Made by a program: the position numbers and the translations under genes. Under the pieces are notes generated by a model, which ran no database searches, was not told the origin of the DNA, and was given only the letters and a program-made list of their open reading frames with translations. A DNA stretch of 64,000 nucleotides, from contig NZ_JAFWOM010000030.1 of assembly GCF_017545445.1 (NCBI RefSeq), positions 23,121 through 87,120 on the forward strand, read 5' to 3'. Shown piece after piece: positions 17,605-26,406 of the stretch; position 1 is the stretch's first letter; every line of letters starts with the position of its first letter. This stretch comes from Fibrobacter sp. (GTDB lineage Bacteria > Fibrobacterota > Fibrobacteria > Fibrobacterales > Fibrobacteraceae).

Positions 17605-17633
17605 AGGCCCGACGCGCTCGCATCGGGTCTTTT
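17605..17633 (+). terminator. Terminator, copy 1 of a three-copy hairpin
   Basis: Eight-bp stem AGGCCCGA/TCGGGTCT with a 10-nt loop followed by TTT. The same hairpin recurs nearly unchanged at 18765 and 23467, always after a gene of the subtilase cassette. A 7-bp-period remnant (CTAACCA, CTATTAA, CTAACCA, CTGTTTA) precedes it at 17572-17599. Confidence 0.8.
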
Positions 17634-17662
17634 GAAATATATTATACTTTGTAAAAACAGAT

Positions 17663-17746
17663 GGTTACTCCATAAGTAAAATTGAACATGTTCCTTATGG
17701 AATATTGCAGGTCTTGTTTCCGCCATACAAGAAGAAAGGAGATTGA
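17663..17746 (+). pseudogene. Remnant of a second subtilase gene (C-terminal 27 codons)
   Basis: Read from 17663, 27 codons plus a stop encode GYSISKIEHVPYG, then ILQVLF and a PPYKKKGD end, identical to the C-terminus of the intact subtilase (18893-22132). The first ~9 codons differ from that copy only at silent or nearly silent positions, so this is an old duplicate and not an assembly artefact. The rest of the duplicate protease is missing. Directly before it lies the same ATTATACTTTGTAAAAA spacer that precedes the intact gene, which marks the deletion junction. Confidence 0.8.
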
Positions 17747-17748
17747 AA

Positions 17749-18762
17749 ATGAAAAAAATGGCCATATTACTTTTGTGCCTTTCTGCAATCCTTTGGGCCA
17801 AAACATGGGAAACGGAATGGATGGCGTGCAGTGCAAATGAAGGCTTTTGGTTTCCGAACCATAATTGGACGGATAAAGGCGAGCCGTGGATTAAGCCTCT
17901 CTTGATTGGAGACTCTTTAGAAAATTATAATGAAACGGGAATTTTCTTTAGTTATCGTCATCCAACAGTAGATTGTTTACTAAATCCAAATCCCGAATTT
18001 GATATTGATTTGTGCGAAGAATATAATATGAACAATGATTTTGATGTGAGATATACTCCAACTTCGTCAGATAAAGCGGGTTTGATAAAGGACTCTATTT
18101 TTTATTTTATTGGGTGCTCAGGAAAGAAAAATTGTGATAAAGATTTGTCGCCTGATGTTGTGACGGACGCTGTTTTTGTTTCAAATGTTAGAGGATTTGT
18201 TAGCTATTTTTTCCCTAAGGGTGATTCAGTAAATTGGGATTTTTTTGTTCCTTATATTCCTCCAAATCCTTATGCTCCTCCAAAAAACGCAGAAACCAAA
18301 ACCAATAATGTTGTTAATCGGGATTCTATTGGATATACTATTTTAGCATTTGATGATTTTTTTGGGAAAAGATATTCTTCGAAAAATGGTATGTATTTTG
18401 TTTATAAAAAAATTAGTGACAAATTTGAATATTACGCTTTGTGTAATTGGAATGTTCTCCTTTCCTCTGGTGAACCTCATCCTTATTTTTTTGATGATGG
18501 AATTCGTAGAATCCGTGCTCTCCAATGTGAATTTCAAGATGACGGAACTTTAAATTTTGACAAGATTCCTAATGCAAAGGCTATCCCTGAAAATTTCTGC
18601 TCCACGCAATCTATTCCTTCAAATCGCAGATATTATTTTAAGCAAAAGAATGAACTTGCGAATTTCCCATTCTACAAAGTCAACGGCATTCCTGCCACTA
18701 AAGCTTCTTCAAACATTGTCATTCAAAATAAACAACCCATGCTTCGACTCAAGGGAAATTAA
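17749..18762 (+). CDS. Secreted protein, subtilase-cassette paralogue 1
   Basis: A 337-residue exported protein of unknown function. Its signal peptide (KKMAILLLCLSAILWAKTW) is followed by a conserved block FWFPNHNWTDKGEPWIKP. The middle (residues ~60-245) is unlike that of its paralogue at 22135. The final ~85 residues (LNFDKIPNAKAIPENFC onward to KQPMLRLKG) are almost identical to the paralogue even at DNA level. The ATG at 17749 follows a GGAG and starts 2 bp after the stop of the protease remnant, mirroring the 22132/22135 junction. Base composition is AT-rich compared with the housekeeping genes. Because it is paired with a protease, it may be a substrate, inhibitor or surface partner, but nothing shows which. 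Confidence 0.75.
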   Translation: MKKMAILLLCLSAILWAKTWETEWMACSANEGFWFPNHNWTDKGEPWIKPLLIGDSLENYNETGIFFSYRHPTVDCLLNPNPEFDIDLCEEYNMNNDFDVRYTPTSSDKAGLIKDSIFYFIGCSGKKNCDKDLSPDVVTDAVFVSNVRGFVSYFFPKGDSVNWDFFVPYIPPNPYAPPKNAETKTNNVVNRDSIGYTILAFDDFFGKRYSSKNGMYFVYKKISDKFEYYALCNWNVLLSSGEPHPYFFDDGIRRIRALQCEFQDDGTLNFDKIPNAKAIPENFCSTQSIPSNRRYYFKQKNELANFPFYKVNGIPATKASSNIVIQNKQPMLRLKGN

Positions 18763-18764
18763 AA

Positions 18765-18793
18765 AGGCCCGACGTGCTCGCATCGGGTCTTGT
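18765..18793 (+). terminator. Terminator, copy 2 of a three-copy hairpin
   Basis: AGGCCCGA...TCGGGTCT hairpin 2 bp after the stop codon, identical to copy 1 apart from one loop base. The T-run is interrupted (TCTTGTG), so it may be weaker. The ATTATACTTTGTAAAAA sequence after it is also shared with copy 1. Confidence 0.7.
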
Positions 18794-18892
18794 GAAATGT
18801 ATTATACTTTGTAAAAAAAAACATTACGTTTGAAATTTTTATTGACAAGGTAAAATAATAATTTAATTTTATCTTAAATAAAGGTTGTTTGA

Positions 18893-21800
18893 ATGAGAAT
18901 GTACCGAATTTTGTTTACCTTGTTAATTCTTTTGGCGAATACTCTTTGGGCGTCCGCATCTCCTGTCCAACTTTGGAGTGAACGCCATCGTACAGAATGG
19001 AATTGGGTGAATTATCGTTTGACGTTGAAGAATATTTCGAATTCGCCACTTGTTAATCCGGTAATCCGTTATTTTGCAGAAAATCCGAGAATCCAGTACT
19101 GTAAGGCTAACCCGAATGACAATGGCTGTTCTGGGATGCAATATGGTCTTTTCGATGTAGATTCTTCGCTTAGGGCGTATGTGGATACCTATACCAACGT
19201 GACTTCCGTAATACCCATGCTTAGCTATGATTCTGAATATACCATAGTTTCTTTTAAAATATTAGGAAGTATCCCCGCTCATGTGGCTGTTGAAATTCAT
19301 TTTCGTCTTATAAAGTATAATGGTGCCGCATGGGATTGCTCTCATGATTATTCGCACCAAAAAAATGCTGCTATTCAAGAAGAAAACTATAAGATGGTTG
19401 TTTATGACAAGGACGGAAATTTGCTGTGGGGGAGTGATCCTATTGCTCTTAGTCATGATTCAACAAATGTCTATTGGCATGATCGTTCTTCGACAGAAGT
19501 TGTTTCGCAATATGATGGTTCGGATTCGGCAAAAGTTTTTAATGGACGCTTTTGGTTGCTCAAGGGCAGTCCGCTGTCATTTGAAGAACGGATGTCCTTG
19601 GATAGCATGGGTGCGAAACTTTTAGAAACGACTCGATACCAAAATAAAGGGCTGCATCTGTTAAAGGCTTTTGTTCCGATTAGTAAAAAGTCGTTGAATA
19701 AAGCTCTTTCGAATTTTTACAATGCGTTTGTTGTCGATGACACCACTCGCCTTTCCCTAAAAATTTCGCCTAAAGATATTTATGAAGAGTCGTATTCTTG
19801 CGATGCGAACGATTCGTGTATGACCATTGTTAGTGAACGTTCTGCAATTGATTTGGTTGTAGAATGCTGGCCAGATTTGCCGATGGAATCTTGTAAAAAT
19901 GTTGTTTTGATTTGTGGTGGCGATAACGCTTATATTGACCGTAGTGTTATTTTGGCGAAAGTTCATAGGGATTCCATACAGTGTTTGGAAAAACACAGGG
20001 ATGTAAGGTATGTATATGTAAAACGAAAAGCGGAATTGACCAATTATTTGGGGCGTCAGGCTATAAATTTAGCGAACCTTCAAAATGATAGCAGTTGGCA
20101 ACAGGCGATGCAGGCACCGCAGGTGACGATTGATTGGTTAAAGGGCGTTGATTATACCGGAGAGGGTATTACGGTTGGCGTTTATGATTCTGGTATAGAT
20201 TTTAGACATCCTGATTTAAACGAAGTTGACTCGTTGGGTAATGAGGTTCCGAGAAAAGCTATGGGATATGATGACTTAAGAACTGTTGGTAATCGGGGCA
20301 TCCGTTTAGATACTTTTGATGTTCATAATCCTGGTTATCACGGAACGCATGTTGCTGGAATTATTGGTGGTAATGGCCGAATGTCTGAAACAGTTGAAAA
20401 TGCAATTCCATACCAGTATAGAGGTGTCGCTCCAAAAGTTTTGTTCCATTCTGGTTATAATTGGGCTTATAATCAAAAAGGGAATATCGTAAATCATTCT
20501 CATGAATGGACTGAAAACGTTGTAATCGGCAAAGATACGATTGGAAGTTCTTTTTCTTATTATGGAGTAAAAAATTCGGAATTGGACCGAAATATCTTTT
20601 TTGACTGGAAACTCCCCTCTGAACATGGTGATTTTGTGACCAAAACGGTTGTTTTTAGTGCTGGTAATACAGCAACTTACTTGGGGTCGACAGGACATGG
20701 TTATCATTCTATACGAGTCCATTCAAAAAACGCGATTGTAGTTGGAGCCTTTAATTATTCAAGTAATTTGCGAACATATTTTTCAAGTATGGGACCGACA
20801 TGGGATGGTCGTATTAAACCTGATGTTATGGCTCCGGGGGATGGAATTCCGGATTCATCGAATTCTAAAGAGCAAGGCGTGGAATCGTGTGCACCATATG
20901 GATGGCTTAATCTAAATAAATATTATCGAGTTCAAACAGGAACATCTCAGGCCGCTCCGTTTGTTTCGGGAATTACTGCTCTTATGTATCAAAAGTTTCA
21001 AAAAACAACGAGTCTGCCGTTAGATGTTTATTTTATGCGAAATTCCACAGCGAAGGCTTTGTTAATTCATTCTGCAGTAGATATGTTGGATGCGGCTGTT
21101 GGCCCGAATTATGAAATAAGCGCAACTGATCATACGCCAGATTTTTTAAGTGAAAGTCCTTATACTTTAGGGCCGGATTACTCGACCGGTTGGGGACGTG
21201 TGGATGCTAAAGGGGCTTTGGATTTGATGGACGGTTATGATGCAGAATCAAAAAATTTTGACAAGTTCCGAGAATTCAATATGTATGGTGGAGTTCAAAA
21301 GCGTTGGACGATAAATGTGGATGAGTCAAGACCACGCTTAAGGGTGACGCTTGCTTGGGATGATGCTCCTGGAGACCCGAATGTCAATAATTACATGCAA
21401 CCAAAACTTGTGAATGACTTGGATTTATACCTCATTTCGCCTTCGGGTAAAATTTATTATCCTTGGTTGCTTGATACGTTGCCAACGCAGAACATAAATG
21501 ATAAAGGTGAAAATGTTGGTGATGAAAGGATAACGGCGAGAAAATGGGGGTATGAAAGAATTTCTATTACGGATGCGAGGAAACCAGCATATACTTGTTC
21601 TTCGTTAGACAATTTACCTTTGGATTCGTGCTTTGATAGGCGAAATAATGTGGAAGTTGTTGATGTAGATAATCCTCCTCTTGGCGTATGGCAAGTTGTT
21701 GTCAAAGGATATCAAGTTTGGGTTGGTAATAGTTCTGATAGGAGAGCTCAGATAGCTTCTATTGTGAGCGATTTGAAATTGAATGAGCCTACGGATAACG

Positions 21801-22132
21801 GCAAACATCCATATTTACCGAATATGCAGACTTCTGAGATTATACCATTGGGCGATTATTTGGAGCACTATGTGACTTTCGGACCTGAAACTTTCCTTGG
21901 AGCCGGTGACCACATTTACCTTTACGATGGAAGGAATCGTTTGATAGGCAATTATATGGGGAATGAACTGGCAGGGAAAAGAATTCTTGTGAAAACGAGG
22001 TTTTTAAAGATTATATTAGATAGTGACAATGACGATAGTCAAGGCTATGGATATTCTATAAGCAAGATAGAACATGTTCCTTATGGAATATTGCAGGTCT
22101 TGTTTCCGCCATACAAGAAGAAAGGAGATTGA
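18893..22132 (+). CDS. Secreted subtilisin-like serine protease (S8 family)
   Basis: A 1079-residue exported protease. A signal peptide (to about WASA, residue 23) and a long N-terminal region of ~390 residues precede the S8 domain with the catalytic triad Asp432 (VYDSGIDFRHPD), His486 (YHGTHVAGIIGG) and Ser685 (GTSQAAPFVSG). A jelly-roll type C-terminal region follows (RVTLAWDDAPGDPN, LVNDLDLYLISPSGK), as in large KP-43-like subtilases. The ATG at 18893 has AAAGG eight bases upstream. The stop is 2 bp before the paralogue-2 gene, so they are co-transcribed. No C-terminal sorting domain was recognised. Confidence 0.92.
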   Translation: MRMYRILFTLLILLANTLWASASPVQLWSERHRTEWNWVNYRLTLKNISNSPLVNPVIRYFAENPRIQYCKANPNDNGCSGMQYGLFDVDSSLRAYVDTYTNVTSVIPMLSYDSEYTIVSFKILGSIPAHVAVEIHFRLIKYNGAAWDCSHDYSHQKNAAIQEENYKMVVYDKDGNLLWGSDPIALSHDSTNVYWHDRSSTEVVSQYDGSDSAKVFNGRFWLLKGSPLSFEERMSLDSMGAKLLETTRYQNKGLHLLKAFVPISKKSLNKALSNFYNAFVVDDTTRLSLKISPKDIYEESYSCDANDSCMTIVSERSAIDLVVECWPDLPMESCKNVVLICGGDNAYIDRSVILAKVHRDSIQCLEKHRDVRYVYVKRKAELTNYLGRQAINLANLQNDSSWQQAMQAPQVTIDWLKGVDYTGEGITVGVYDSGIDFRHPDLNEVDSLGNEVPRKAMGYDDLRTVGNRGIRLDTFDVHNPGYHGTHVAGIIGGNGRMSETVENAIPYQYRGVAPKVLFHSGYNWAYNQKGNIVNHSHEWTENVVIGKDTIGSSFSYYGVKNSELDRNIFFDWKLPSEHGDFVTKTVVFSAGNTATYLGSTGHGYHSIRVHSKNAIVVGAFNYSSNLRTYFSSMGPTWDGRIKPDVMAPGDGIPDSSNSKEQGVESCAPYGWLNLNKYYRVQTGTSQAAPFVSGITALMYQKFQKTTSLPLDVYFMRNSTAKALLIHSAVDMLDAAVGPNYEISATDHTPDFLSESPYTLGPDYSTGWGRVDAKGALDLMDGYDAESKNFDKFREFNMYGGVQKRWTINVDESRPRLRVTLAWDDAPGDPNVNNYMQPKLVNDLDLYLISPSGKIYYPWLLDTLPTQNINDKGENVGDERITARKWGYERISITDARKPAYTCSSLDNLPLDSCFDRRNNVEVVDVDNPPLGVWQVVVKGYQVWVGNSSDRRAQIASIVSDLKLNEPTDNGKHPYLPNMQTSEIIPLGDYLEHYVTFGPETFLGAGDHIYLYDGRNRLIGNYMGNELAGKRILVKTRFLKIILDSDNDDSQGYGYSISKIEHVPYGILQVLFPPYKKKGD

Positions 22133-22134
22133 AA

Positions 22135-22983
22135 ATGAAAAAATGTTTAATTGCTTTATTCTTGCTTTTTAGTACGGTTGCGCTTGCCAAAACGTGGGAA
22201 GCAAATTTGCGAAGCTGCGATGGGTATGGTGGTTTTTGGTTTCCGAATCATAATTGGACGGATAAAGGGGAACCTTGGATAAAGCCGTTTATAAATGGAG
22301 AATGTCCATTTATGGATGGTGGATGTTTAGAATATTATAAAGAAACGGGTATTTCTTTTAATTATGTTAAGGCTTCTCCTATTTATACGTACTATAATCC
22401 TTTTGAAATGTGGTGGACGCCAAATCAATCTAATAAAACGAATAATCCTATAGATTCAGTTTATTTTTTCGTGACGAATTGTGGAGTAGATTCAACTCAG
22501 TCGTATGTTTGTGATAAATATTTGTCGTTAGAAAATATATCAATGGATGATTTTTATTTGGTAATATCAAAATCGTATGAGAATGATCTAGATTCACGAC
22601 ATGAATTTAATTTAGATGTTTTTTATAATTATATGACAGGAATGTATTTTATCTATAAAAAATATAGCGATAAATTTGAATACATTGCTTTGTGTAATTT
22701 AATAAGGTTTGCTGTGGATTATGGTTATTTTTATGAAATCCAATGTGAATTTCAAGATGACGGAACTTTAAATTTTGACAAGATTCCTAATGCAAAGGCT
22801 ATCCCTGAAAATTTCTGCTCCACGCAATCTATTCCTTCAAATCGCAGATATTATTTTAAACAAAAGAATGAACTTGCGAATTTTCCGTTTTACAAAGTAA
22901 ACGGCATTCCCGCCACTAAAAATTCATCAAACATTGTCATTCAAAATAAACAACCCATGCTTCGACTCAAGGGAGGGTACTAA
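22135..22983 (+). CDS. Secreted protein, subtilase-cassette paralogue 2
   Basis: A 282-residue exported protein with signal peptide KKCLIALFLLFSTVALAKTW, the FWFPNHNWTDKGEPWIKP block, a unique middle of ~130 residues and the same ~85-residue C-terminal block as the protein at 17749 (differing by A/N in TKxSSN and in the last residues). The middle is about 55 residues shorter than in paralogue 1. It starts 2 bp after the protease stop with the same GGAGATTGAAA leader, and it ends 1 bp before the next small gene. Function unknown; co-transcription with the protease suggests a joint role at the cell surface. Confidence 0.78.
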   Translation: MKKCLIALFLLFSTVALAKTWEANLRSCDGYGGFWFPNHNWTDKGEPWIKPFINGECPFMDGGCLEYYKETGISFNYVKASPIYTYYNPFEMWWTPNQSNKTNNPIDSVYFFVTNCGVDSTQSYVCDKYLSLENISMDDFYLVISKSYENDLDSRHEFNLDVFYNYMTGMYFIYKKYSDKFEYIALCNLIRFAVDYGYFYEIQCEFQDDGTLNFDKIPNAKAIPENFCSTQSIPSNRRYYFKQKNELANFPFYKVNGIPATKNSSNIVIQNKQPMLRLKGGY

Positions 22984-22984
22984 C

Positions 22985-23452
22985 ATGAAAAAGATATTTT
23001 TTGTAATCCTTGTCTCCGTTGTTTTTTCCTTTGCTGTGGAAAAATGCAACCCAGGCATAACACCAGAAACTACGGATTCGAACCTTGTCGTAGGGCGATG
23101 CTATAATGATGGATACGTTTGCCTTGTAACTACAGAGGTTTCAGGTGGTGTTCGTTTTTCTTTAGGGACGGAATCTAGCTGCAAAACTACAAAGATGGAA
23201 AGAACTCTTTTCTATACGTTTGAGCAAAGTGCTCTAGGAGGTTTGAATACGAATGATACAATGTGGACGTTAAGGCCTTATCTAGAAGAAGGGGCGATTG
23301 ATAATGTCAGTGCGTTGGCTGTTGCTGTAAATACGGCTTTTATCATCAATGCGTTTAATGAAAAAATTAAGGTTCGTGTCCAGTATCACCGCGTCAGTGG
23401 AGACTATAGTATTAATAGCGTCCGTCTGTTGGGTATAGGCAAGGCTCCGTAA
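22985..23452 (+). CDS. Small secreted protein of the subtilase cassette
   Basis: A 155-residue exported protein: signal peptide (KKIFFVILVSVVFSFAVEK), several cysteines (CNPG, VGRCYNDGYVCL, SSCK) that could form disulphides, and a beta-rich remainder. ATG 22985 follows a GGGAGG site and begins one base after the paralogue-2 stop, so it is the last gene of the protease operon before the third copy of the terminator hairpin. No family recognised. Confidence 0.7.
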   Translation: MKKIFFVILVSVVFSFAVEKCNPGITPETTDSNLVVGRCYNDGYVCLVTTEVSGGVRFSLGTESSCKTTKMERTLFYTFEQSALGGLNTNDTMWTLRPYLEEGAIDNVSALAVAVNTAFIINAFNEKIKVRVQYHRVSGDYSINSVRLLGIGKAP

Positions 23453-23466
23453 TTTTTGATAAAAAA

Positions 23467-23496
23467 AGGCCCGACGCGCTCGCATCGGGTCTTTTT
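23467..23496 (+). terminator. Terminator, copy 3 of a three-copy hairpin
   Basis: AGGCCCGA...TCGGGTCT stem-loop followed by five T residues, 14 bp after the stop of the last cassette gene. It is the strongest of the three copies. Confidence 0.85.
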
Positions 23497-23514
23497 CATA
23501 GGAGGGATTGAAGA

Positions 23515-23602
23515 AGCCTTCCTGGTGGTGCTGTGTCTCGTCTGGAGATCTGTGCGGAAGCCGGAGGTGCTTGCTACGCGTGTTGTGGCCACTAGGAAGG
23601 CT
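23515..23602. other. Long GC-rich stem-loop, possible structured RNA
   Basis: AGCCTTCCTGGTGG (23515-23528) pairs with CCACTAGGAAGGCT (23589-23602) over 14 bp with one G-U pair, enclosing a 60-nt GC-rich interior with further pairing potential (GTCTGGAGATC, GGAAGCCGG). It stands alone between a terminator and an M16-like gene. It does not match SRP RNA, RNase P RNA or tmRNA as I know them. Confidence 0.35.
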
Positions 23603-23703
23603 CAAGTATTAATATATCATAAAAAACGGGATGTGGTACAATAAACCTTAAAATCGTTGGTCTATGTTGGAATGTTTCGATTTAGTTTACTATTTTCTAG
23701 TTG

Positions 23704-25212
23704 ATGAAAAAGAATTACGTGATTTCTGTTGCTTTGCTTGCGGCTCTGACCGCATGTTCCATGATGCCTAGAAACAACGGATGGAGTAACCGCCGCGGAT
23801 ATGACCCGTATGCGGTGAAGGAATCTGTCGAGGAATCAAGATCCTTGGAATCTGTGCCGGAGCATTATAGCAAGATTGAGTTCCCGGAATACAAGTACGT
23901 GGCCCCTTACCCGAAGGATTTCCGTGTGCAGATTGCGGAGGGCATCACTGGCTACATTGTGAGCGACTCGACGCTTCCGCTTGTCGATTTCTCCGTCTAT
24001 TTTGAAGAAAGCCATGTGCCGCAGGTCTTGAAGGACGAGGCCGCGTTTGAAATGGTCGGTTCCATGATCCGTCGCGGTGCGGGTGGCGGTATTACGCCGC
24101 ATGTGCTGGAAGATTCCTTGGAATTCGTGAGCGCGTCGATTTCGACGAGTGTCGGGACTTACCTCTCTGCGTTCGACATCAACTGCCTGTCGTCTTACTT
24201 TCCGTCGATGCTTGAACTTGCAAGGAAGGTGCTGACGGACCCGGCATTTGACCAGAAACAGCTGGATATCATGAAGGCGAACTTTGTCACTGCCTACGAA
24301 CGCCGTTTTGAAACTCCTGCCAAGGTGCTTTCGGCTCTCAAGTCGAAGGTGAACTATGTGGAAAATCCGAGGCTCTGGAGCGCAAATGCCGCGGAGTACA
24401 AGGAAGTGACCGCAGCCGACGTGAAGCGTTTGGCAAAAGGCGTGTTCTCGTCCAAGCGTATCGTCTTTGCTCTAGCGGGCGATGTCAAGAAGGATTCCGC
24501 CGTGGCGATGCTCAAGGAATTCTTTGCTGGCTGGAAGGTTGAGGCTGCAATGGCTGAGAAAGTCGCTCCGCAGCCGCTTTCGTTCGCCCGCAAGCCGGGC
24601 GTGTATGTCGTCGATAAGGATATCACGCAGGCGAACATTACGATGAACCAGCCGTTCGTTAAACGCCCGCATCCGGATTACTACCCGACTGCGGTGGCAA
24701 GTTTCATCTTGGGCGGTGGAAGTTTTAGCTCTAGGCTCATGAACCGTGTCCGCAGCGACGAAGGGCTTGCCTATAGTGTCTATAGCACGGTCGGCAATGA
24801 TTACCGCGATACGGCGATGACGACGATTGCGCTTCAGACGAAAGTCGAAACGGTCGATTTTGCTTTGAAGCTCGTCTTTGAAGAGGTGGAAAAGCTGGCG
24901 AAGGACGGTCCGACTCCCGAGGAACTGGAACAAGCAAAGAAGTCCCTGGTCGAGAGTTTGCCGAGCCTGTTTGATTCTCCTGCTTCGACGGCTTCCATTT
25001 TCGCGAAGGGCGAACTGCTCGGCAAGTCGGACAATCACTACCTCGATTATGTGACGGAAATCAATGCCGCGACCGCAGAACAGGTCAAGGCGATGATCGA
25101 TAAGTATTTTGACAAGAAGAACATGACGATATCGATTGTCGGTCCTGTCGCCATGTTTGATTCTCTCAAGCCGTTTACGGTGATTCCGCTTGACAGTCTT
25201 GAGTTCCGTTAA
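23704..25212 (+). CDS. M16-family (insulinase-like) lipoprotein without the zinc motif
   Basis: A 502-residue protein with a lipoprotein signal (LLAALTACSMM, Cys about 18) and the two-domain M16 fold. The second domain has the usual late block (SRLMNRVRSDEGLAYSV). The first domain has no HxxEH at its expected position: EAAFEMVGSMIRRGAGG stands where the zinc helix should be. It is therefore probably a non-catalytic M16 subunit or chaperone-like factor in the outer membrane. An active partner could be encoded elsewhere; none is adjacent. ATG 23704 is chosen over a TTG at 23701. It is followed by a 33-bp gap to the next gene. Confidence 0.82.
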   Translation: MKKNYVISVALLAALTACSMMPRNNGWSNRRGYDPYAVKESVEESRSLESVPEHYSKIEFPEYKYVAPYPKDFRVQIAEGITGYIVSDSTLPLVDFSVYFEESHVPQVLKDEAAFEMVGSMIRRGAGGGITPHVLEDSLEFVSASISTSVGTYLSAFDINCLSSYFPSMLELARKVLTDPAFDQKQLDIMKANFVTAYERRFETPAKVLSALKSKVNYVENPRLWSANAAEYKEVTAADVKRLAKGVFSSKRIVFALAGDVKKDSAVAMLKEFFAGWKVEAAMAEKVAPQPLSFARKPGVYVVDKDITQANITMNQPFVKRPHPDYYPTAVASFILGGGSFSSRLMNRVRSDEGLAYSVYSTVGNDYRDTAMTTIALQTKVETVDFALKLVFEEVEKLAKDGPTPEELEQAKKSLVESLPSLFDSPASTASIFAKGELLGKSDNHYLDYVTEINAATAEQVKAMIDKYFDKKNMTISIVGPVAMFDSLKPFTVIPLDSLEFR

Positions 25213-25245
25213 TTAGGTTATGGTTTTTCTACAAGCGAGGCTCCT

Positions 25246-26403
25246 ATGCAGAAACGTGTTTTTCGAACTTCGTTTTTATGCTCGTGCCTGAGCGTCTTGT
25301 TTTTGACGCTTGGCGTGTCGCAGTCTTTTGCCGCTAAGAACGTTCCCGCTTCAGAAGTGTCTCGTGAGATGCTTGTGAAGAAATTGCGTGACAATAAAGA
25401 CGATCTGCGTTCATTCTGTTCGGGCATGCAAAAGTGCCTTGATATCAAGTACGAAGCTTGTACGGAAGACGATATGAAGCCTTGGTCGAAGGTGAAGTAC
25501 GATGAAGAATTTTGCGGACCGTACAAGGAAGTTGTAAAGCGTGGCTTTTCGACGGATTTCAGAGCACCCATGATGCCAGAAACCTTTGCTCGCTTGGGTC
25601 GCCAGTATCGTGTCATTTATGAAAACTCGGGTACGCTCCCGCTTGAAGTGAACGAAATCACGTTCTTGTTTGACAATATGGTGTTTACGGCAGACCTTGT
25701 CAATGCATATCTGGAATCGGAATATACACTGAATTACAACAGCAAGGACCGTCGGTATTTTTCTGGAAGCAATGGAAGTGGACTTTCGGGTGATTTTTAC
25801 TGGGCCCTGCAAGATAGCGCCGGCACAAAACAGGCTCTTAGAAATATGTTCTTTGGATATGGCTATGCGAAAATTCTTCGCTGGTCTTTGAAGGGAACTG
25901 CCGTCGCTTATCTGGACATGGATCTTGTCGCACCGAGGAAACTTAAGTACAAACTCACAGCGTATGTGTTCCCCAGCAATTCTGTGCTGAATTCCATTAT
26001 GCAGATGCGTGTCTTCAAGAGCGTCGTGAACTCCAAGATTGACGGTATCGTGACGGATATCAAGAAGGCGGCGAACATGTATTACGGCGGTAACAGGCGT
26101 CCGATTGCGAACAGCAAAAAACTGCATACGCCGGAAAATGCCCGCCATGTCGCGGAGTTTGATAACGTTGTCGCCGGTGGCCCCTGGAAACTTGGGGATG
26201 CAATACGTTTAGAAAATGCCCAATTAGAACTTTCGAAGCCAAAGTTTATCAAGTCCGCTGAACCTGTAGATCATAGCATTCATGTGGATTCTGCAGATGT
26301 CGCTGATTCTGAAGAACCGGCTGTCGCTATTGAAAACGCTGATTCTACTGCCGCAGTTAAACCTGCCGAACCAGTGGACTCCATTACTATAAAAAAGGAT
26401 TAG
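25246..26403 (+). CDS. Secreted protein of unknown function
   Basis: A 385-residue exported protein with a signal peptide ending near VSQSFAAK (about residue 29). The first third contains several Cys residues (FCSGMQKCL, YEACTED, EFCGPY); the middle is rich in aromatic strands; the last ~60 residues are an Ala/Asp/Val-rich tail (DSADVADSEEPAV, AVKPAEPVDS). No family recognised. It lies between the M16-like gene and trmH with gaps of 33 and 3 bp, so it is probably co-transcribed with both. Confidence 0.75.
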   Translation: MQKRVFRTSFLCSCLSVLFLTLGVSQSFAAKNVPASEVSREMLVKKLRDNKDDLRSFCSGMQKCLDIKYEACTEDDMKPWSKVKYDEEFCGPYKEVVKRGFSTDFRAPMMPETFARLGRQYRVIYENSGTLPLEVNEITFLFDNMVFTADLVNAYLESEYTLNYNSKDRRYFSGSNGSGLSGDFYWALQDSAGTKQALRNMFFGYGYAKILRWSLKGTAVAYLDMDLVAPRKLKYKLTAYVFPSNSVLNSIMQMRVFKSVVNSKIDGIVTDIKKAANMYYGGNRRPIANSKKLHTPENARHVAEFDNVVAGGPWKLGDAIRLENAQLELSKPKFIKSAEPVDHSIHVDSADVADSEEPAVAIENADSTAAVKPAEPVDSITIKKD

Positions 26404-26406
26404 AGA

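Noticed and set aside
23456..23644. 62-codon frame starting at the third terminator hairpin
   Set aside because: It would begin inside or next to a terminator, has no ribosome site, and covers the long stem-loop; better explained as non-coding.
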